The notes beneath the pieces were generated by a model. That model was not told the DNA's origin and ran no database searches. It was given only the letters and a program-made list of their open reading frames with translations. The position numbers and the translations under genes are program-made. Positions 33,109 to 44,660 of a stretch of 62,000 nucleotides of DNA are shown here, piece by piece; the stretch's first letter is position 1; each line of letters begins with the position of its first letter. This stretch comes from Symbiodinium natans (taxonomy: Eukaryota; Sar; Dinophyceae; Suessiales; Symbiodiniaceae): contig CAJNDS010001913.1 in the NCBI GenBank assembly GCA_905221605.1, positions 305,001 through 367,000 of the forward strand, written 5' to 3'.

Positions 33109-36100
33109 CCAAGTGCCCTAACACCGAGACCCCCTAAACCACAGACATAGAGACTTCCGACCGAGGCAGCATCCCTAAGGCCCTAAACCATACCTCGATC
33201 AGTGTTAGGGATCCTTTTTACTTTTTGGGTTATGGGCTTTCTAATATATGAACAAAAAGGATCCTTTTTTCTTCCTAGGGGAACAGGGATTAAGATACAA
33301 ACCGGCTAATTCAGGGGACGTGCGGAGGAACCGAGCAGAGGGAATTGTACGTTGGCCCTGAGATTCTTGGGTGGACCTGTCGGGGGCTGAAAGGGTGGTC
33401 TTCGGCTTTAGGATTGGCGTTTGAAAGGAGTTAGAGGATCTAGGGCTGAAGTCCGAGATTGTGGCTCATGAAGTTCAGCAATTGCATAGTTTTCGGTTTC
33501 GGGGGTCTTGGGGGGGGGGTAGGTTCTATGCGCGTTTGGGACAGCTGCCGTTTCAGGGCCCGAACCCAGGCAATTAAACCCTACACCCGAAACCCGAAAC
33601 CCTAAACCCTAAACCCTAAACCCGAAACCCTAAACCCTAACCCTAAACCCTTAACCCTTCACCCTTCGCCCTTAACCAAGTTGAGAACCGCCTGCACCCG
33701 AAAGCCTCTACACTCTGAACACCCCACCACAAGCTTGTCGATGCACGTTTCCCTAAACCCCATAGGCCCTACTAAGCCCTACAAAAACCCGGTTTAGGGT
33801 TTAGGGTTTAGGGTTTAGGGGTTAGGGGTTAGCGTTTAGGGTTTAGGGTTACGCCTTTGAACCCCACAGACCCTAAAGCCTCCGTAGACTCTGCACCCGA
33901 GAGGCTACAATCCCTCAAAACTTTGCGAGAGCTTCCAAGGGGCCCCTCAATTTCAAGAACATGGGTTTTGGGCTTAGGATTTAGGGTTTAGAGTTTAGGG
34001 TTTAGGGTTTAGGGTGTAGGGTTTAGGGTTTAGAGTTTAGGGTTTAGGGTTTAGGGTGTAGGGTGTAGGGTTTAGGGCTTAGGGCCATTCACGATACTGT
34101 CGTCGGATCGCCCCAATGCAAAGTGTTGGCCCGCTAGTTCCAGAATGCACATCCTGACGGCCGAAATACCGGATTCTAGGTTCGTGGGTTTCCCTACTAC
34201 CCCAGGGTTTAGGGTTTAGGGTTTCGGGTCTAGGGTCTAGGGTTTAGGGTTTAGGGTTGAGGGCTACTACCCCCCTAGGTTCCCCCTTTGTGCCTTTTGC
34301 TTCGGTAACTTCCCCGCAGCTGTTCCCCCTTGGCTGCCTTCAACCCTAAACCCTTTGAACCCTAAACCCTTTTAAACCCTAAACCCTTTAAACCCTAAAC
34401 CCTTGAAACCCTAAACCCTTTAAATCCTAGACCCTTTAAACCCTAGACCCCCTAAACCCAAAGCTTAGGCGACACGACCCTCTACGTCGTGGGAAGCAAC
34501 GCCTCGTTCGTGAGGCCCGAATTGCCATGAGCCTTACAGCCCCTCACCGAGTTCCCCAAATTCCGTTCACCCGAAGCCCTAAGCCCTAAGCCCTCAACCC
34601 TAAACCCTAAACCCGAAACCCTAAACCCGAAATCCAAAACCCTAGCCGGGGCCTAAACGGCGGGGATGAAAGCAGCATCCGCCATTTGCCAAAGTTGCTG
34701 GAATGCTGCAGGGGTGCAAGAGGCGATGGCAGGCCGAGCGAAATCCTGACATCTCTTGGACTGCCCTGACGCTTACTTGCACATCTTCTCTCGAATTTGT
34801 ATTGTGAACGAGGGGCCAGCTGGTTTGCCCAGACTCCTGGCAACAGATAGACGCACGGGGTGCGGAAGGAGTTCCCAACACTCTCTGCATAAGGCTGTGC
34901 TGGGGAGATTGCGGACTAATCCAGCTTGTGATGTTCTTCACTTCACGCTAAACCCTAAACCCTCAACAACCTGAACCCTAAGCCCTAAGCCCTAAGCCGC
35001 CCCTAAACCCTATAACGCAGGAGCGAACAAGCCCTTAAGCCTTCTAAGCTGCAACCGCTAGAATCGCCAAGCCCTGCTTTTTCTTGAAGAATTGCAGCCC
35101 CGGAAAACCCGCAGTTGGCGGGATGATCTACTCTAGCTAGGACCCCGAGTCCGCAGTTTGGGGGTTTAGGGTTTAGGGTTTAGGGTTTAGGGTTTAGGGT
35201 TTAGGGTTTAGGGTTTAGGGTTTAGGGTTTAGGGTTTAGGGTTTAGGGTTTGGGGGACCCTTGCAGGGAGCCCCTGAGGGTTTAGGGTTTAGGGTTCAGG
35301 GCTACTAGCAGTAGCCCCTTGTTCCCTTCTCGAGGGGGTTAGGTTCCCTTACAAGCCGCTTCAATCCAACAAGATTTCTTGGTTACTCTTGGGTCTAGGT
35401 AGGGTTTCGGGTTTACAGGTTTTCGGGTTGATGCGGTTTAGTTTAAAAAAGGTTTGGGTTCGGGCTGTAAGCCCCAGTAATACACGAAGGACACCCTTCG
35501 GATTTCTAGGTTGCAGACCCCTAAACCCGCAACAATACCCCCCAAAAGCCCTAAAGCCCTAATCCAAAAGTGTTTAGGGTTTGAGGGTTAGAGTTCGGGG
35601 GGGCGTATTCCCTTATCATACCTTTACAAGTATACCATAATAACCCCCTTCCCCCCCCAAAAAAAAAACATGTTCTAATTGCTAAGGCCCTTGTACCCTA
35701 AACCCCCTAAAAACTCCTCAACCCTAAACTTGTTTTGGTTACTAGGTGGATGCCTAGGTTACGGTAAGAATCTGATGAGGCCTCTAAGAGTCAACTGTGC
35801 GGGTAGGGGGAACGAGTCGAGGGGTTCAGCCGGAGGGTTAGGACTGTTTTACTGAACCACTATGAGGGTTTAGGGTTTAGGGTTTCGGGCTCAGGGTTTA
35901 AGGTTTAGAGTTTAGTATAGGGTCACTAGGCGGTCTGTACCCAATGTATAGGACTTTTGCAGATGTAGATTCCCACCCTCAACCCTAAACTTTCCTATGT
36001 CCCAAACCCTAAGCCTCCCTAAACTCTAAACCCTAAACCCTAAACCCTAAACCCTAAACCCTAAGCCCAAAGCCGGCCCGATGCCCTCCCCAGACTCGTG

Positions 36101-36596
36101 GCTTCGTCAAAGTTCAGACTGGTCTGTAGCCTGAAGCCCTAACCCCCACATCTAAAAACGAAAACCCCCCCCAACCCGTAGAAGTAATCAAAAATCCCAG
36201 GCGGTTTAGGGTTTAGGGTTTAGGGTTTAGGGGAGTTCTCCGCAATGCATGGCCCTCCTGTCCTCTTCGCTTCAGGGAGCTCACGCGACCTCCCCCGATC
36301 TTGCCCACTGCGGCGCCGGGTGCCCAGGTTCAGGCGTTTAGGGTTTGGGGGTTTAGGGGTTTAGGGTTTGGGGGTTTAGGGTTTGGGGGTTTAGGGTTTT
36401 AGGGTTTTAGGGTTTTAGGGTTCTAGGGTGTTAGGGTGTTAGGGTTTCAGGGTTTTAGGGTTGTTTTTAGGCACTATCCGGATGATAGGGTCCATCTGGG
36501 TGTGAGTCGGGCTGCATAGCATCCTCACTCACTGTGTGTCCCGGGGGTTTAGGGTTTAGGGTTTAGGGTTTAGGGTTTTGGGTTTAGGGTTTAGGG

Positions 36597-36697
36597 TTCA
36601 TGTACCTGTTTTGTATATATGCTTGGGCCTGAAAAAGAGGTTCGCACATAGTATCTTTAGGGCCCAAGTACATACAATACAGGCGACATGGACCTTT
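36597..36697. mobile_element. Foldback family with CATGTACC ends
   Basis: CATGTACCTGTTTTGTATAT with GCTTGGGCC on the left; GGGCCCAAGTACATACAATA then CATGGACC on the right. Same family as 59171-59261. Confidence 0.62.
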
Positions 36698-37674
36698 AGG
36701 GTGGTAACGCACCAGGGCACCCTAAACCCTAAACGCCATTTGCCCGTAGCTTCTCCTGCAGGTAGGTTTAGGGCTTAGGGCATAGGGTTTAGGGCTTAGG
36801 GTTTTTAGGGTTTCGGGTTTAGGGTTTGGGGCTTCGGGTTCAGAAAGCCCTTGTCCGAAGGTTCGCGCTGCTCCCCGGAAGTGGCAAGCATCGGACCACC
36901 GGCATGCAGCCGGGGCCTTTCGCGCTCAGAAACCCGCTAGACCCCAGCATAAGCCCCATTCCCCAAGCCAAAAGACCCTAAACCCTAAACCCGAAACCCT
37001 AATCCTAAAGCCCCCTATCCGTAAAACCCCAAACCTCCAAGCGCGAAGGGCGCCGCCCCAGTTACCTCCCAATCCGTCGCGGGGACTGGCGACGCAGGGG
37101 AGGGTGTCAGTGTCTTGGGTTTTTGGGGTTTAGGTTTTAGACGTTTGGGTGTAAGTGGCTTAGGGCTCAAGGTCTTTTGTTTTTCTGTTTAAGGGTTTAG
37201 GGTTTCGGGTTATCTTGCATCTTGAGTTAGGGTTGCCAGGGCTTTGGACTTAAAGAGTTTGCGGGCTCTCCGCTTCGACTTTGACAGTTGACAGGGCGTT
37301 GACAGGGTGGAATTGCAACCCTATATATACACCCTAAAGTTCTAAAGCCCCTAAAGCCCTAAAGCCCCGAAAGCCCCTAAAGCCCCTAACCCTAAACCCG
37401 AAACCCTAACCCCCCAAACCCTAAACTCCAAACCCTAGGCCTCCCCAGCCGCTCCCTCCGTGGTCCAGTGCTTCAGCGACCGAGCCAGGCCGCTTTGGGG
37501 GTTTTGACAGGGGCTTCGGGTTTAGGGTTTAGAGCTTATAGGGCGTAGGGCTTAGGGTTTCGTGTTTCAAGCAGGAGAAGGGTGGAGCAGGCAAGCGGCA
37601 AAGCAAGAGACATCGCAGCAGCGGACAATTCAAGACAACAAGCTGACAAGGGAGTCGATGACAGTCCTAGGACT

Positions 37675-37780
37675 CAGAGTAGCCCTTGTTCCTCTTTGTT
37701 GGGTTGGGGTTCCCCCATAGTCCCCTTAAAACCAAAAAGGGGTACCCTTTTTGTTTTTCTTAGGTTACTCCTGGGTCTAG
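37675..37780. repeat. Dispersed ~100-bp repeat (GGTTCCCTTATAA family), copy
   Basis: AGAGTAGCCCTTGTTCC, GGGTTGGGGTTCCCCCATAG, AACCAAAAAGGGGTACCCTT and TTAGGTTACTCCTGGGTCTAG. The inner AAGGGGTACCCTT is a palindrome. Confidence 0.65.
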
Positions 37781-38218
37781 AGTCCCAGGTGAATCATTCT
37801 GCCCATGTATCTCTGAGACATGTCTTACATACCCTGAGACTCTCCTCATGTTCAGAAGGTACCTCCACTATATTCTCTAGATGAAGCCTCACAAGTCGTG
37901 CAGCATCGGCAATCCCCCAATCCCACCATCCTTGCAAGGCCCAAGACCCTTTGCCTTCGTTTTTTGCCCGGCGTTGGGTAAACCCCAAGAACCCCCGCAC
38001 CACTCAAGAGTACAATCGCCGCAGCACTTCCGACATCCGGGTCTAGGGCTTTGTGCATCCTAATTCGTCTAGGACCTGGAGTAGAACCCTAAACCCTAAA
38101 CCCTAAACCCTTTTATTAAGGTTTGGGTTCCCGGAAACGCCTCTGGAAACCAAAAAGGGTGCTCTGGTTACTCTTGGGTCTAGTCGTAGGACCCTTCGAA
38201 CATATTATTCGTAGTACC

Positions 38219-38423
38219 CAACCCCCCCCCCTATATCCCTTAAAGTAGGGAATGTACCTTGAATCATATCAAGGATCCCTAAATAAATAAATAAATATAT
38301 ATATATACAGATACATTTTTATTTGTATTCATATTTACATATTTATATTTACAATTTTATACTTATATTCATATTTAAATTTGTATAGAATAAGGTACAT
38401 TCCTTACTTCGGGGGTATTGGGC
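38219..38423. mobile_element. Foldback, CCCAATACCCC family, AT-rich centre
   Basis: Left arm CCTTAAAGTAGGGAATGTACCT and right arm AAGGTACATTCCTTACTTCG then GGGGTATTGGG, around a centre of TAAATAAATA and TATATATAT. The left end is disturbed by a C run. Confidence 0.62.
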
Positions 38424-38507
38424 TGCTCCGTGGAATCGCTCCAAGGGCGTTGCGGGCTTCCAAAAGTAGCGCTACAGTCATACATGAGTCGAACTTGAGA
38501 CCCCTTA

Positions 38508-38640
38508 GGGTTTAGGGTTTAGGGTTTAGGGTTTAGGGTTTAGGGTTTAGGGTTTTAGGGTTTAGGGTTTAGGGTTTAGGGTTTTAGGGTTTAGGGTTTA
38601 GGGTTTAGGGTTTAGGGTTTAGGGTTTAGGGTTTAGGGGC
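38508..38640 (+). repeat. TTTAGGG array, ~19 units
   Basis: Near-perfect array butting directly against the foldback at 38640-38734. Confidence 0.95.
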
Positions 38641-38734
38641 CCAATACCCCTTCATTCAGGAATGTACCTGAATTTATATTCTGGCTCCTTAGTATGACGT
38701 AGAAGGTATATTCCCAAATTAAGGGGTATTGGGC
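38640..38734. mobile_element. Foldback family with CCCAATACCCC ends
   Basis: Left CCCAATACCCCTTCATTCAG then GAATGTACCT; right GAAGGTATATTCCCAAATTA then AGGGGTATTGGG. Clear terminal inverted repeat directly next to a TTTAGGG array. Confidence 0.75.
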
Positions 38735-38799
38735 TCTTTGGGGATCCCGAAACCCTATTGGCCATAAGTCTGTGTGAATTAGGGGATTTGGGCCGGTGG

Positions 38800-38905
38800 A
38801 CCCCTAAACCCTAAACCCTAAACCCTAAACCCTAAACCCTAAACCCTAAACCCTAAACCCTAAACCCTAAACCCTAAACCCTAAACCCTAAACCCTAAAC
38901 CTTAA
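38800..38905 (-). repeat. CCCTAAA array, ~15 units
   Basis: Perfect array; makes an inverted pair with TTTAGGG at 38508-38640 around a foldback. Confidence 0.95.
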
Positions 38906-41900
38906 GTCCCACACCGGCTGCTTTGGGCTTTTTGGGGCTGGCAAGGCCAGAGCTGCTCGATGCATTGCGCAGGCAGGGGAGGTTTAAGGTTTAGGGGTTT
39001 AGGGTTTAGGGTTTAGGGTTTAGGGTTTAGGGGTTTCAGGGTTCAGGGTTTTGGTCTTCAGCTGCCTGACGTTGCGTTGCTGAGCATTCAGGGTGAGGGT
39101 TTGGGCTCCGGGGTTGAGCCCAGAAGCAGCTTCGGGTCCCAAGAAGACAGGGCGTGGGGAACGCGCCGTCGTCTTGGGATACTTGGGGTCGAAACCCGAA
39201 ACCCGAAACCCTAAACCCTAAACCCTAAACCCTAAACCCTAAACCCTAAACCCTAAACCCTAAACCCTAAACCCTAAACCAAGCTTCCGCATGGGGTACC
39301 TTTATCCTAGGTAGGATAAGGGGGACCCCTTACAAGAGCACCCTGCTTAACGCTCTTCTGGCTCTTTTCGACAGGGAGCTTATTCAGAGGGTCTATATCC
39401 CCAAGGGTCCGCTAATCCTATCCCCTGCTTTAGGCTGTAGGGTTTAGGATTTAGGATTTAGAGTTTAGGTTTAGCGTAAAAATCCTGAACCTTAATGACG
39501 CCCTACATCCCGCGAAAGGACTTCGTCTCGTGTGGTTCAGGGCCTGCTCACTGAACTCCTAAGACTCCCGAAGCCTTTGCTTTCCTTTAGGGCTTAGGGT
39601 TGTTCGAGGGTTTAGGGTTTACGGGAAAACAAACTAAACCCCGCGGTTCTGTTGATGCCTTTCTTTGTGAGGGACATATATGTTTAGGACCATTAGGGTT
39701 TGTAGTATATAGGGTTAGGGCACATGTAGGGCTGCAGGTTTAGGGTTTAGATTGCAGGGGATTGGGGTTTGGGATTTTGGTTTGGGGGGATTTAGGCCGA
39801 TTGGGGCCAAATATGGGTACTAACACCCAAAACGCCGAAATCCACGTCAACTGCCGAAGTGCTTCTGCAGGACGCGGAGAGGTTTGTGTGGCCTGGCTCG
39901 AGTTTGCGATGGGTTCGGGTTTGCGTGCTCAAAAGAGGTTTAGGTTGGGGTTTAGGGTTTAGGGTTTAGAGGTTAGAGGTTTATGTTTTAAGGGTTTAAG
40001 GGTTCAAGGATTTAAGGGGCTAGCGCCTAGGGCTTGTGTTGTCGGAAGTATGTTTTGCAGGTACCGTAAGTCCCCACAGTATAGGGTTTAGGACCTAGGG
40101 TTGAGGGTTTTGGGTTTAGGTATCGTCTGCTCTTCAGACACGACTTTCGACCTGAGCAGACATTCGAAGAGAGGAAGGCCCATCGGGTCTAGTCTAGAGT
40201 GCCCCAATTCAAAACCTGCCCCAGCAACGAGTTTAGGGTTTAGGGTTCAGGGTTTAGGGTCTAGGGTCTAGGGTCTAGGGTCTAGGGTCTAGGGTTTAGG
40301 GTTTAGGGTTTGGGGTTTAGGGTCCAGGGTTTAGGGTTTAGGTTCTAGGGTTTAGACAGCTCCAAGCGTCCCAGGTGTCCAACGCATCCCAAGTGTCCCC
40401 GGTGTCCACAATGCCCGTTTGCAAGTGGGAGTTTACGAAAACTAGGGAGCCCCCAAATAATCGCTTCCCCCTTTTATTAAATGGACCCTAATAATAAACA
40501 CACTTTCCGGAAAATCCTGCCGAAACCAACCCCGCCTTTAAAACCCCATTCCGAATGAGCGGGGGGGGTCAGGCCTCCAAGAAACCCCTCAACACCAATA
40601 AAACCCTCAGAGGGTTTAGGCTTGGGGTCTCTCTCTCTGTGTCTCTCCCTCTCTCTCTATCTTTCTCTTTCTCTCTTTCAGTTTACACCACGCTTACTGA
40701 AGTTGATTACTTGCGTAACCCTGAAGTCTAGTGAAGTATGACATTTCGATAAGAATACCCCCTAATAATAAAAAAACACTTTTCGATGTTTTAAAGGGGG
40801 GGACCCCCCCCCCCCCGTTTAATACTAGGGGGATGGGACTAGTAGGATTCCTATTTTTGATAAGGACCCCAAATAAGGCACCCCCTGATTTCGGAAACTC
40901 CCAAGTGTCGCGAGCCTCCAGTGTGATGCGTGAAGTTGTTATGGCTTGGGTTTGGCTGGCTCTGGTTTTGCCTCACGGCGAGTCGAGTGCGATTGGGTGG
41001 TCTTGGAGTAGGCATGTCCAAACGCTATAAACCCTAAACCCGAAACCCGAAACCCTGCACCCTATACCGAATCATCAACTTGCCGTTGCCAGGTGGATGC
41101 CGATCTTGTGCGGAACTCGACATTAGCAAACGGAAGCGCATGTGTTTTTTTCCTGTTGGGGATTCGGGTGTGGGGTTTAAGGGTTTAGGGTTTAGGATTC
41201 GGGTTTGGGTTGAGTGTTCAGGGTTTAGGTCTTGCTTAGTATCGGGCTTAGTATGCTATGCGACCCCGATGAGGCCCGAACAAGGCTTATTTCCAGGGCT
41301 TTGCCAGGAGGGCCAGGATTTCAATAACTCGAGGTTTAGGGTTTAGGGTTTAGGGTTTAGGGTTTAGGGTTTAGGGTTTAGGGTTTAGGGTTTAGGGTTT
41401 AGGGTTTAGGGTTGTCACGGACCCTGCCCAGAGCAAAAGGAACAAGCAGAGCTCTAAGCCCAAAGGCTGATACTCCAACCACCTGAGCACCCGCAGCCCC
41501 GAACAAGCGTGTTACTAATGCTATTTGAGCCTAAACCCTAAACCCTAAACCCCAAACCCGACACCCTAAACCCTAAAGTCCTCAAGGTCCTTTAAACAGG
41601 GGCCACTCATCTGAGACTGGTACTTTGAACCATTGGCATTGTGGTGAATCAGGATCCAGGGCTTGGGGCATAGGGAGCAAAGGTTCAGGGTTAAGGCTTT
41701 AGGGCTTAGGGTTTAGAGTTTAGGTTGTAGGGTTTGGGGTTTAGGGTTTAGGGTTTAGGGTTTAGGGTTTTAGGGTTTAGGGTTTAGGGTTTAGGGTTTA
41801 GCCCCCTTATACGAAGTTCTGGACACAGCGTCCTTGCACACCTGGCTACTAGGCAGTCGTCGCTCGCTGCGCGCCGCCCTTGACGGTCGGTGGGCTCAGC

Positions 41901-42289
41901 CTTGACTTAGTAGCTGAACAAGCACACTGTACACTTTTTGGGATACTATAATCCCCTGTAGAACCGAAAGTGTGCGCTTTTTGGGGGCTTATGAACTCTG
42001 CAACTAAGTTGAGGGAGCCAGGGGTTTGTAGACTCGAGGGCATCAGGGTTATTAGGGTTCGGGGTGGCTTCGAGTGTCTAGGGTTTAGGGTTTTCGGGTT
42101 TAGGGTCCAGACCTTTCAGGGCTTATTTGCGCAGTTTGAGCTTCGGGATCTCTCGCGCTGAGAGTGTTGATTGGCCGAAGTGCTTTACCCTAAACCCTAA
42201 ACCCTAAACCGTAAACCCTAAACCCTAAACCCTAAACCCTAAACCCAAAGCCCTAAGCCCTAAGCCCTAAACCCTAACCCTAAACCCTT

Positions 42290-42418
42290 GAGGCGTTTAT
42301 GGATGATCGTTGTTTGCAGTTTCGGAGGCGGAGGGTCCCAGGTGTGAGGCTTACAGCGCCTCAGGAAGCTCAGGAAGCTCGTAACAACATGCTTGTGTCG
42401 TGGGCTTGGCCTACACCC
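42290..42418 (+). CDS. Exon-like segment, 43 codons (unrecognised)
   Basis: Between two CCCTAAA arrays. Reads EAFMDDRCLQFRRRRVPGVR then LTAPQEAQEARNNMLVSWAW, with a stop from the next array. Basic then helical. Confidence 0.38.
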
Positions 42419-43084
42419 TAAACCCTAAGCCCTAAACCCTAAACCCTACGCCCTAAGCCCTGAACCCTACAGCCCAAAGTTTCCAAGCAAATGCGGGGTG
42501 TCAAATATAAAGAGCTGCAGGTTCGCAGCTCAGGCTTCTACAGGCTCATGTTTCGGGGTTGAGGGTTTGGTAAGGGTAAGAATGTTCATGGGTAGGTATC
42601 ATTAGGGTTTTGTACGGTCCATGCTTATAGCCCTATTCCGGGTAATTACTCGTCTGGTTGACTTTTGGGATCTTGAAATTTTCCTTTTTGGGGTTTAAGG
42701 GACCGCATATGCAAATATTGTACACGGAGTTTAAGGGCAAAACCAGTTATAACCATACTCATGACGACGTATGCATGAACCTCCAAGCAAGGGATGTAGG
42801 TGTTCAGGCGTAGCTAGGCGCTGAGGGTTGTAGAGGGATCTCCCGGAAGCCCCCTGAAGCTTTGCAAAGCGGTTTAGGGTTTAGGGTTCTATGGTTTTGG
42901 TATTTTAGGGTTCAATGGATTTAAGACTCGTACCCCGAAGGTTGTACCCCAATATGGCCCTTCTATTCCCCTAAAGATCTTGAAAAAGTATCCCCAAAAC
43001 CCAAGGGTACAAACCTTAAGGGTCCAAGGTACAAGCCCTACTGTGTAGGGTTTAGGGTTTAGGGTTTAGGGTTTAGGGTGACAG

Positions 43085-43144
43085 GAGCTGCTGGCATGCC
43101 ACACGTGCGAGGAGAAGGCCCGAAAGCAGCCCTTAACGATGCAA
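43085..43144 (+). CDS. Exon-like segment, CxxC motif
   Basis: GGTGACAG precedes and CAA|GTTTCC follows; reads ELLACHTCEEKARKQPLTMQ. CHTC could be half of a zinc site. 20 codons. Confidence 0.35.
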
Positions 43145-43462
43145 GTTTCCGGGTCTTGGGGGGGGGGGGGGGTTGAGGGTTTAGGGTTTAGGCTTTAGGC
43201 TTTAGGCTTTAGGGTGGGGGTTCAGGGTTTCGCTTACTGCTTGAAATCGGGTTAGGGTTTGTTTGGGGCTTAGAGGTTAGTACGGTGCATGTGGGGTTTG
43301 TTGGAAACATAATCTGGTGCTTTCGCAAATGTCTCTAGATTTTCAAGTCATGTTTAGCTTCGTCCGTGGCTTCTTCGCTCGTTTCGCCGGTCTCATTTCT
43401 CGTTCGCTTGCTTAAACACGTGTTACTTCGGCCATGTGCCAGACACGCGGCACCTTGACTAG

Positions 43463-43690
43463 GACCAACTGTGCGGTCGTGCAGTTTCGAACGAGGAACA
43501 TCCTGATGACGTTCCGGAGGTTATCCGCACAATGGTACAGGACGACGTCATCTAGATTCGCAAAGGCGTCTACGTCAAGCGCAATGAAAGGCGGAAGAGT
43601 CCCAGTACGCAGAGCAGGTCCGTCAAAGAATTCAATCGGCCAAGGTCGCTTACGACCCCGCGACCCGCAAGAAGAAGATCGCCGACCTAG
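43463..43690 (+). pseudogene. Broken coding fragment (unrecognised)
   Basis: Two protein-like readings lie in different + frames: 43463-43552 (DDVPEVIRTMVQDDVI, then an in-frame TAG) and 43591-43690 (KAEESQYAEQVRQRIQSAKV, then ATRKKKIADL). The first frame reads IRKGVYVKRNE after its stop and then meets the second at about 43587, as expected after a single-base loss. So one stop and one frameshift in an old coding segment is plausible. An 87-codon frame in the third phase spans the same bases and looks less natural. No family recognised. Confidence 0.35.
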
Positions 43691-43761
43691 GGTTTAGGGA
43701 TTACTGTTTAGGGTTCAGGGTTTAGGGTTAAGGGTTTAGGGTTTAGGGTTTAGGGTCCAAG

Positions 43762-43860
43762 GTACAGCACCGAGAGTTTAGACATGGACTGCCAGGCTTC
43801 CAGTACGGCCTATCCGGGGCAAGATGCGCCTTGCCCCCAGCGGAGCATTTCGGGTTCGGT
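43762..43860 (+). CDS. Exon-like segment (unrecognised)
   Basis: After TCCAAG, reads YSTESLDMDCQASSTAYPGQ then DAPCPQRSISG up to the next array. 33 codons between two TTTAGGG arrays. Confidence 0.35.
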
Positions 43861-43990
43861 GTAGGGTTCAGGGTTCAGGGTTCAGGGTTCAGGGTTCAGG
43901 GTTCAGGGTTTAGGGTTTAGGGTTTAGGGTTTAGGGTTTAGGGTTCAGGGTTTAGGGTTTAGGGTTCAGGGTTCAGGGTTTAGGGTTCAG
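43858..43990 (+). repeat. TTCAGGG/TTTAGGG array
   Basis: Begins with about six TTCAGGG units, then TTTAGGG units, then mixed. It separates two exon-like segments. Confidence 0.92.
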
Positions 43991-44095
43991 TGCTGTGATG
44001 CGCCCAGGTGCAGGTTACGTGATGGTTAGAATACAGAGACCGAATGCTTTGCCATATGTGAGGTGCAGACAAGGCCATCCAAAGCCATCGCCGAC
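43991..44095 (+). CDS. Exon-like segment (unrecognised)
   Basis: After GGTTCAG at the end of an array, reads AVMRPGAGYVMVRIQRPNAL then PYVRCRQGHPKPSP and ends GACAGG|GTTTAGGG. 35 codons. Confidence 0.38.
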
Positions 44096-44561
44096 AGGGT
44101 TTAGGGTTTAGGGTTTAGGGTTTAGGGTTTAGGGTTTAGGGTTTAGGGTTTAGGGTTTGGGATTTGAGGTTTTGGGTTTTGGGTTTTGGGTTTGGGGTTT
44201 GGGGTTTGGGGTTTGGGATTTAGACTGAGGCTAACTTGAAACTTTGAGGTTGGCGACAGAAGAGACGAGCCTTGCATGCTCGAACCCTAGGGTTTAGAGT
44301 GTAGAGGGCTTAGGGTTTAGGGTTTAGGGTTTAGGGTTTAGGGTTTAGGGTTCCGAGCCCGACCCAGACCCCCAGAAGACCTCTACACGGTTTAGGGTTT
44401 AGGGTTTAGGGTTTAGGGTTTAGGGTTTAGGGTTTAGGGTTTAGGGGGCAACTAGTCCATGATTTTTGGCATCTTGGACCCTGGGGGAGCCAAACGGCCC
44501 ATAAAATTGGGGCCGTATACCCTATACCATTATGATTCGTATCAAGGTGTTTGAACCAGAA

Positions 44562-44660
44562 ACCCACTTTAGGGTTCATTTGGTCCCCCTAAACCCTAGC
44601 CCTAAACCCTAAACCCTAAACCCTAAACCCTAAACCCATTTTAGGGTTCATTTGGTCCCC
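44562..44660. repeat. Direct repeats flanking a CCCTAAA array
   Basis: CCACTTTAGGGTTCATTTGG then TCCCCC at the left and CCATTTTAGGGTTCATTTGG then TCCCCC at the right of a short CCCTAAA array (44588-44640). A related GGGTTCATTTGGTCGCC is at 58605-58622. Confidence 0.75.

Larger units (their letters stand above)
27401..33110. other. Non-genic block rich in TTTAGGG arrays on its right side
   Basis: CCCTAAA arrays near 27505-27570, 28175-28300, 28825-28915, 30420-30500, 31090-31350 (degenerate) and 31440-31530. TTTAGGG arrays near 27710-27790, 27863-27902, 29690-29730, 30585-30630, 30868-30970, 31618-31750, 32008-32080, 32218-32262, 32475-32602, 32704-32800 and 32921-33108. From 32008 to 33108 five near-perfect arrays in one orientation are split by unique pieces of 100-215 bp. 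Array-free 28916-29690 holds one clear foldback. Confidence 0.75.
33111..40400. other. Non-genic block: foldbacks and arrays
   Basis: CCCTAAA arrays near 33572-33665, 34345-34460, 34575-34640, 36020-36065, 38800-38905 and 39190-39280. TTTAGGG arrays near 33790-33850, 33970-34085, 34205-34262, 35163-35285, 36335-36460, 36547-36600, 38508-38640, 38980-39055 and 40230-40355. Array-free 34641-34945 has overlapping open frames on both strands (+ from 34756, - from 34941), unrecognised. 37570-37884 is open on + (GKARDIAAADNSRQQADKG) but runs into a foldback copy. Confidence 0.75.

Noticed and set aside
37157-37166. GGCTCAAG near 37159 as a spliced-leader relic
   Set aside because: Only eight bases, expected by chance in a window this size.
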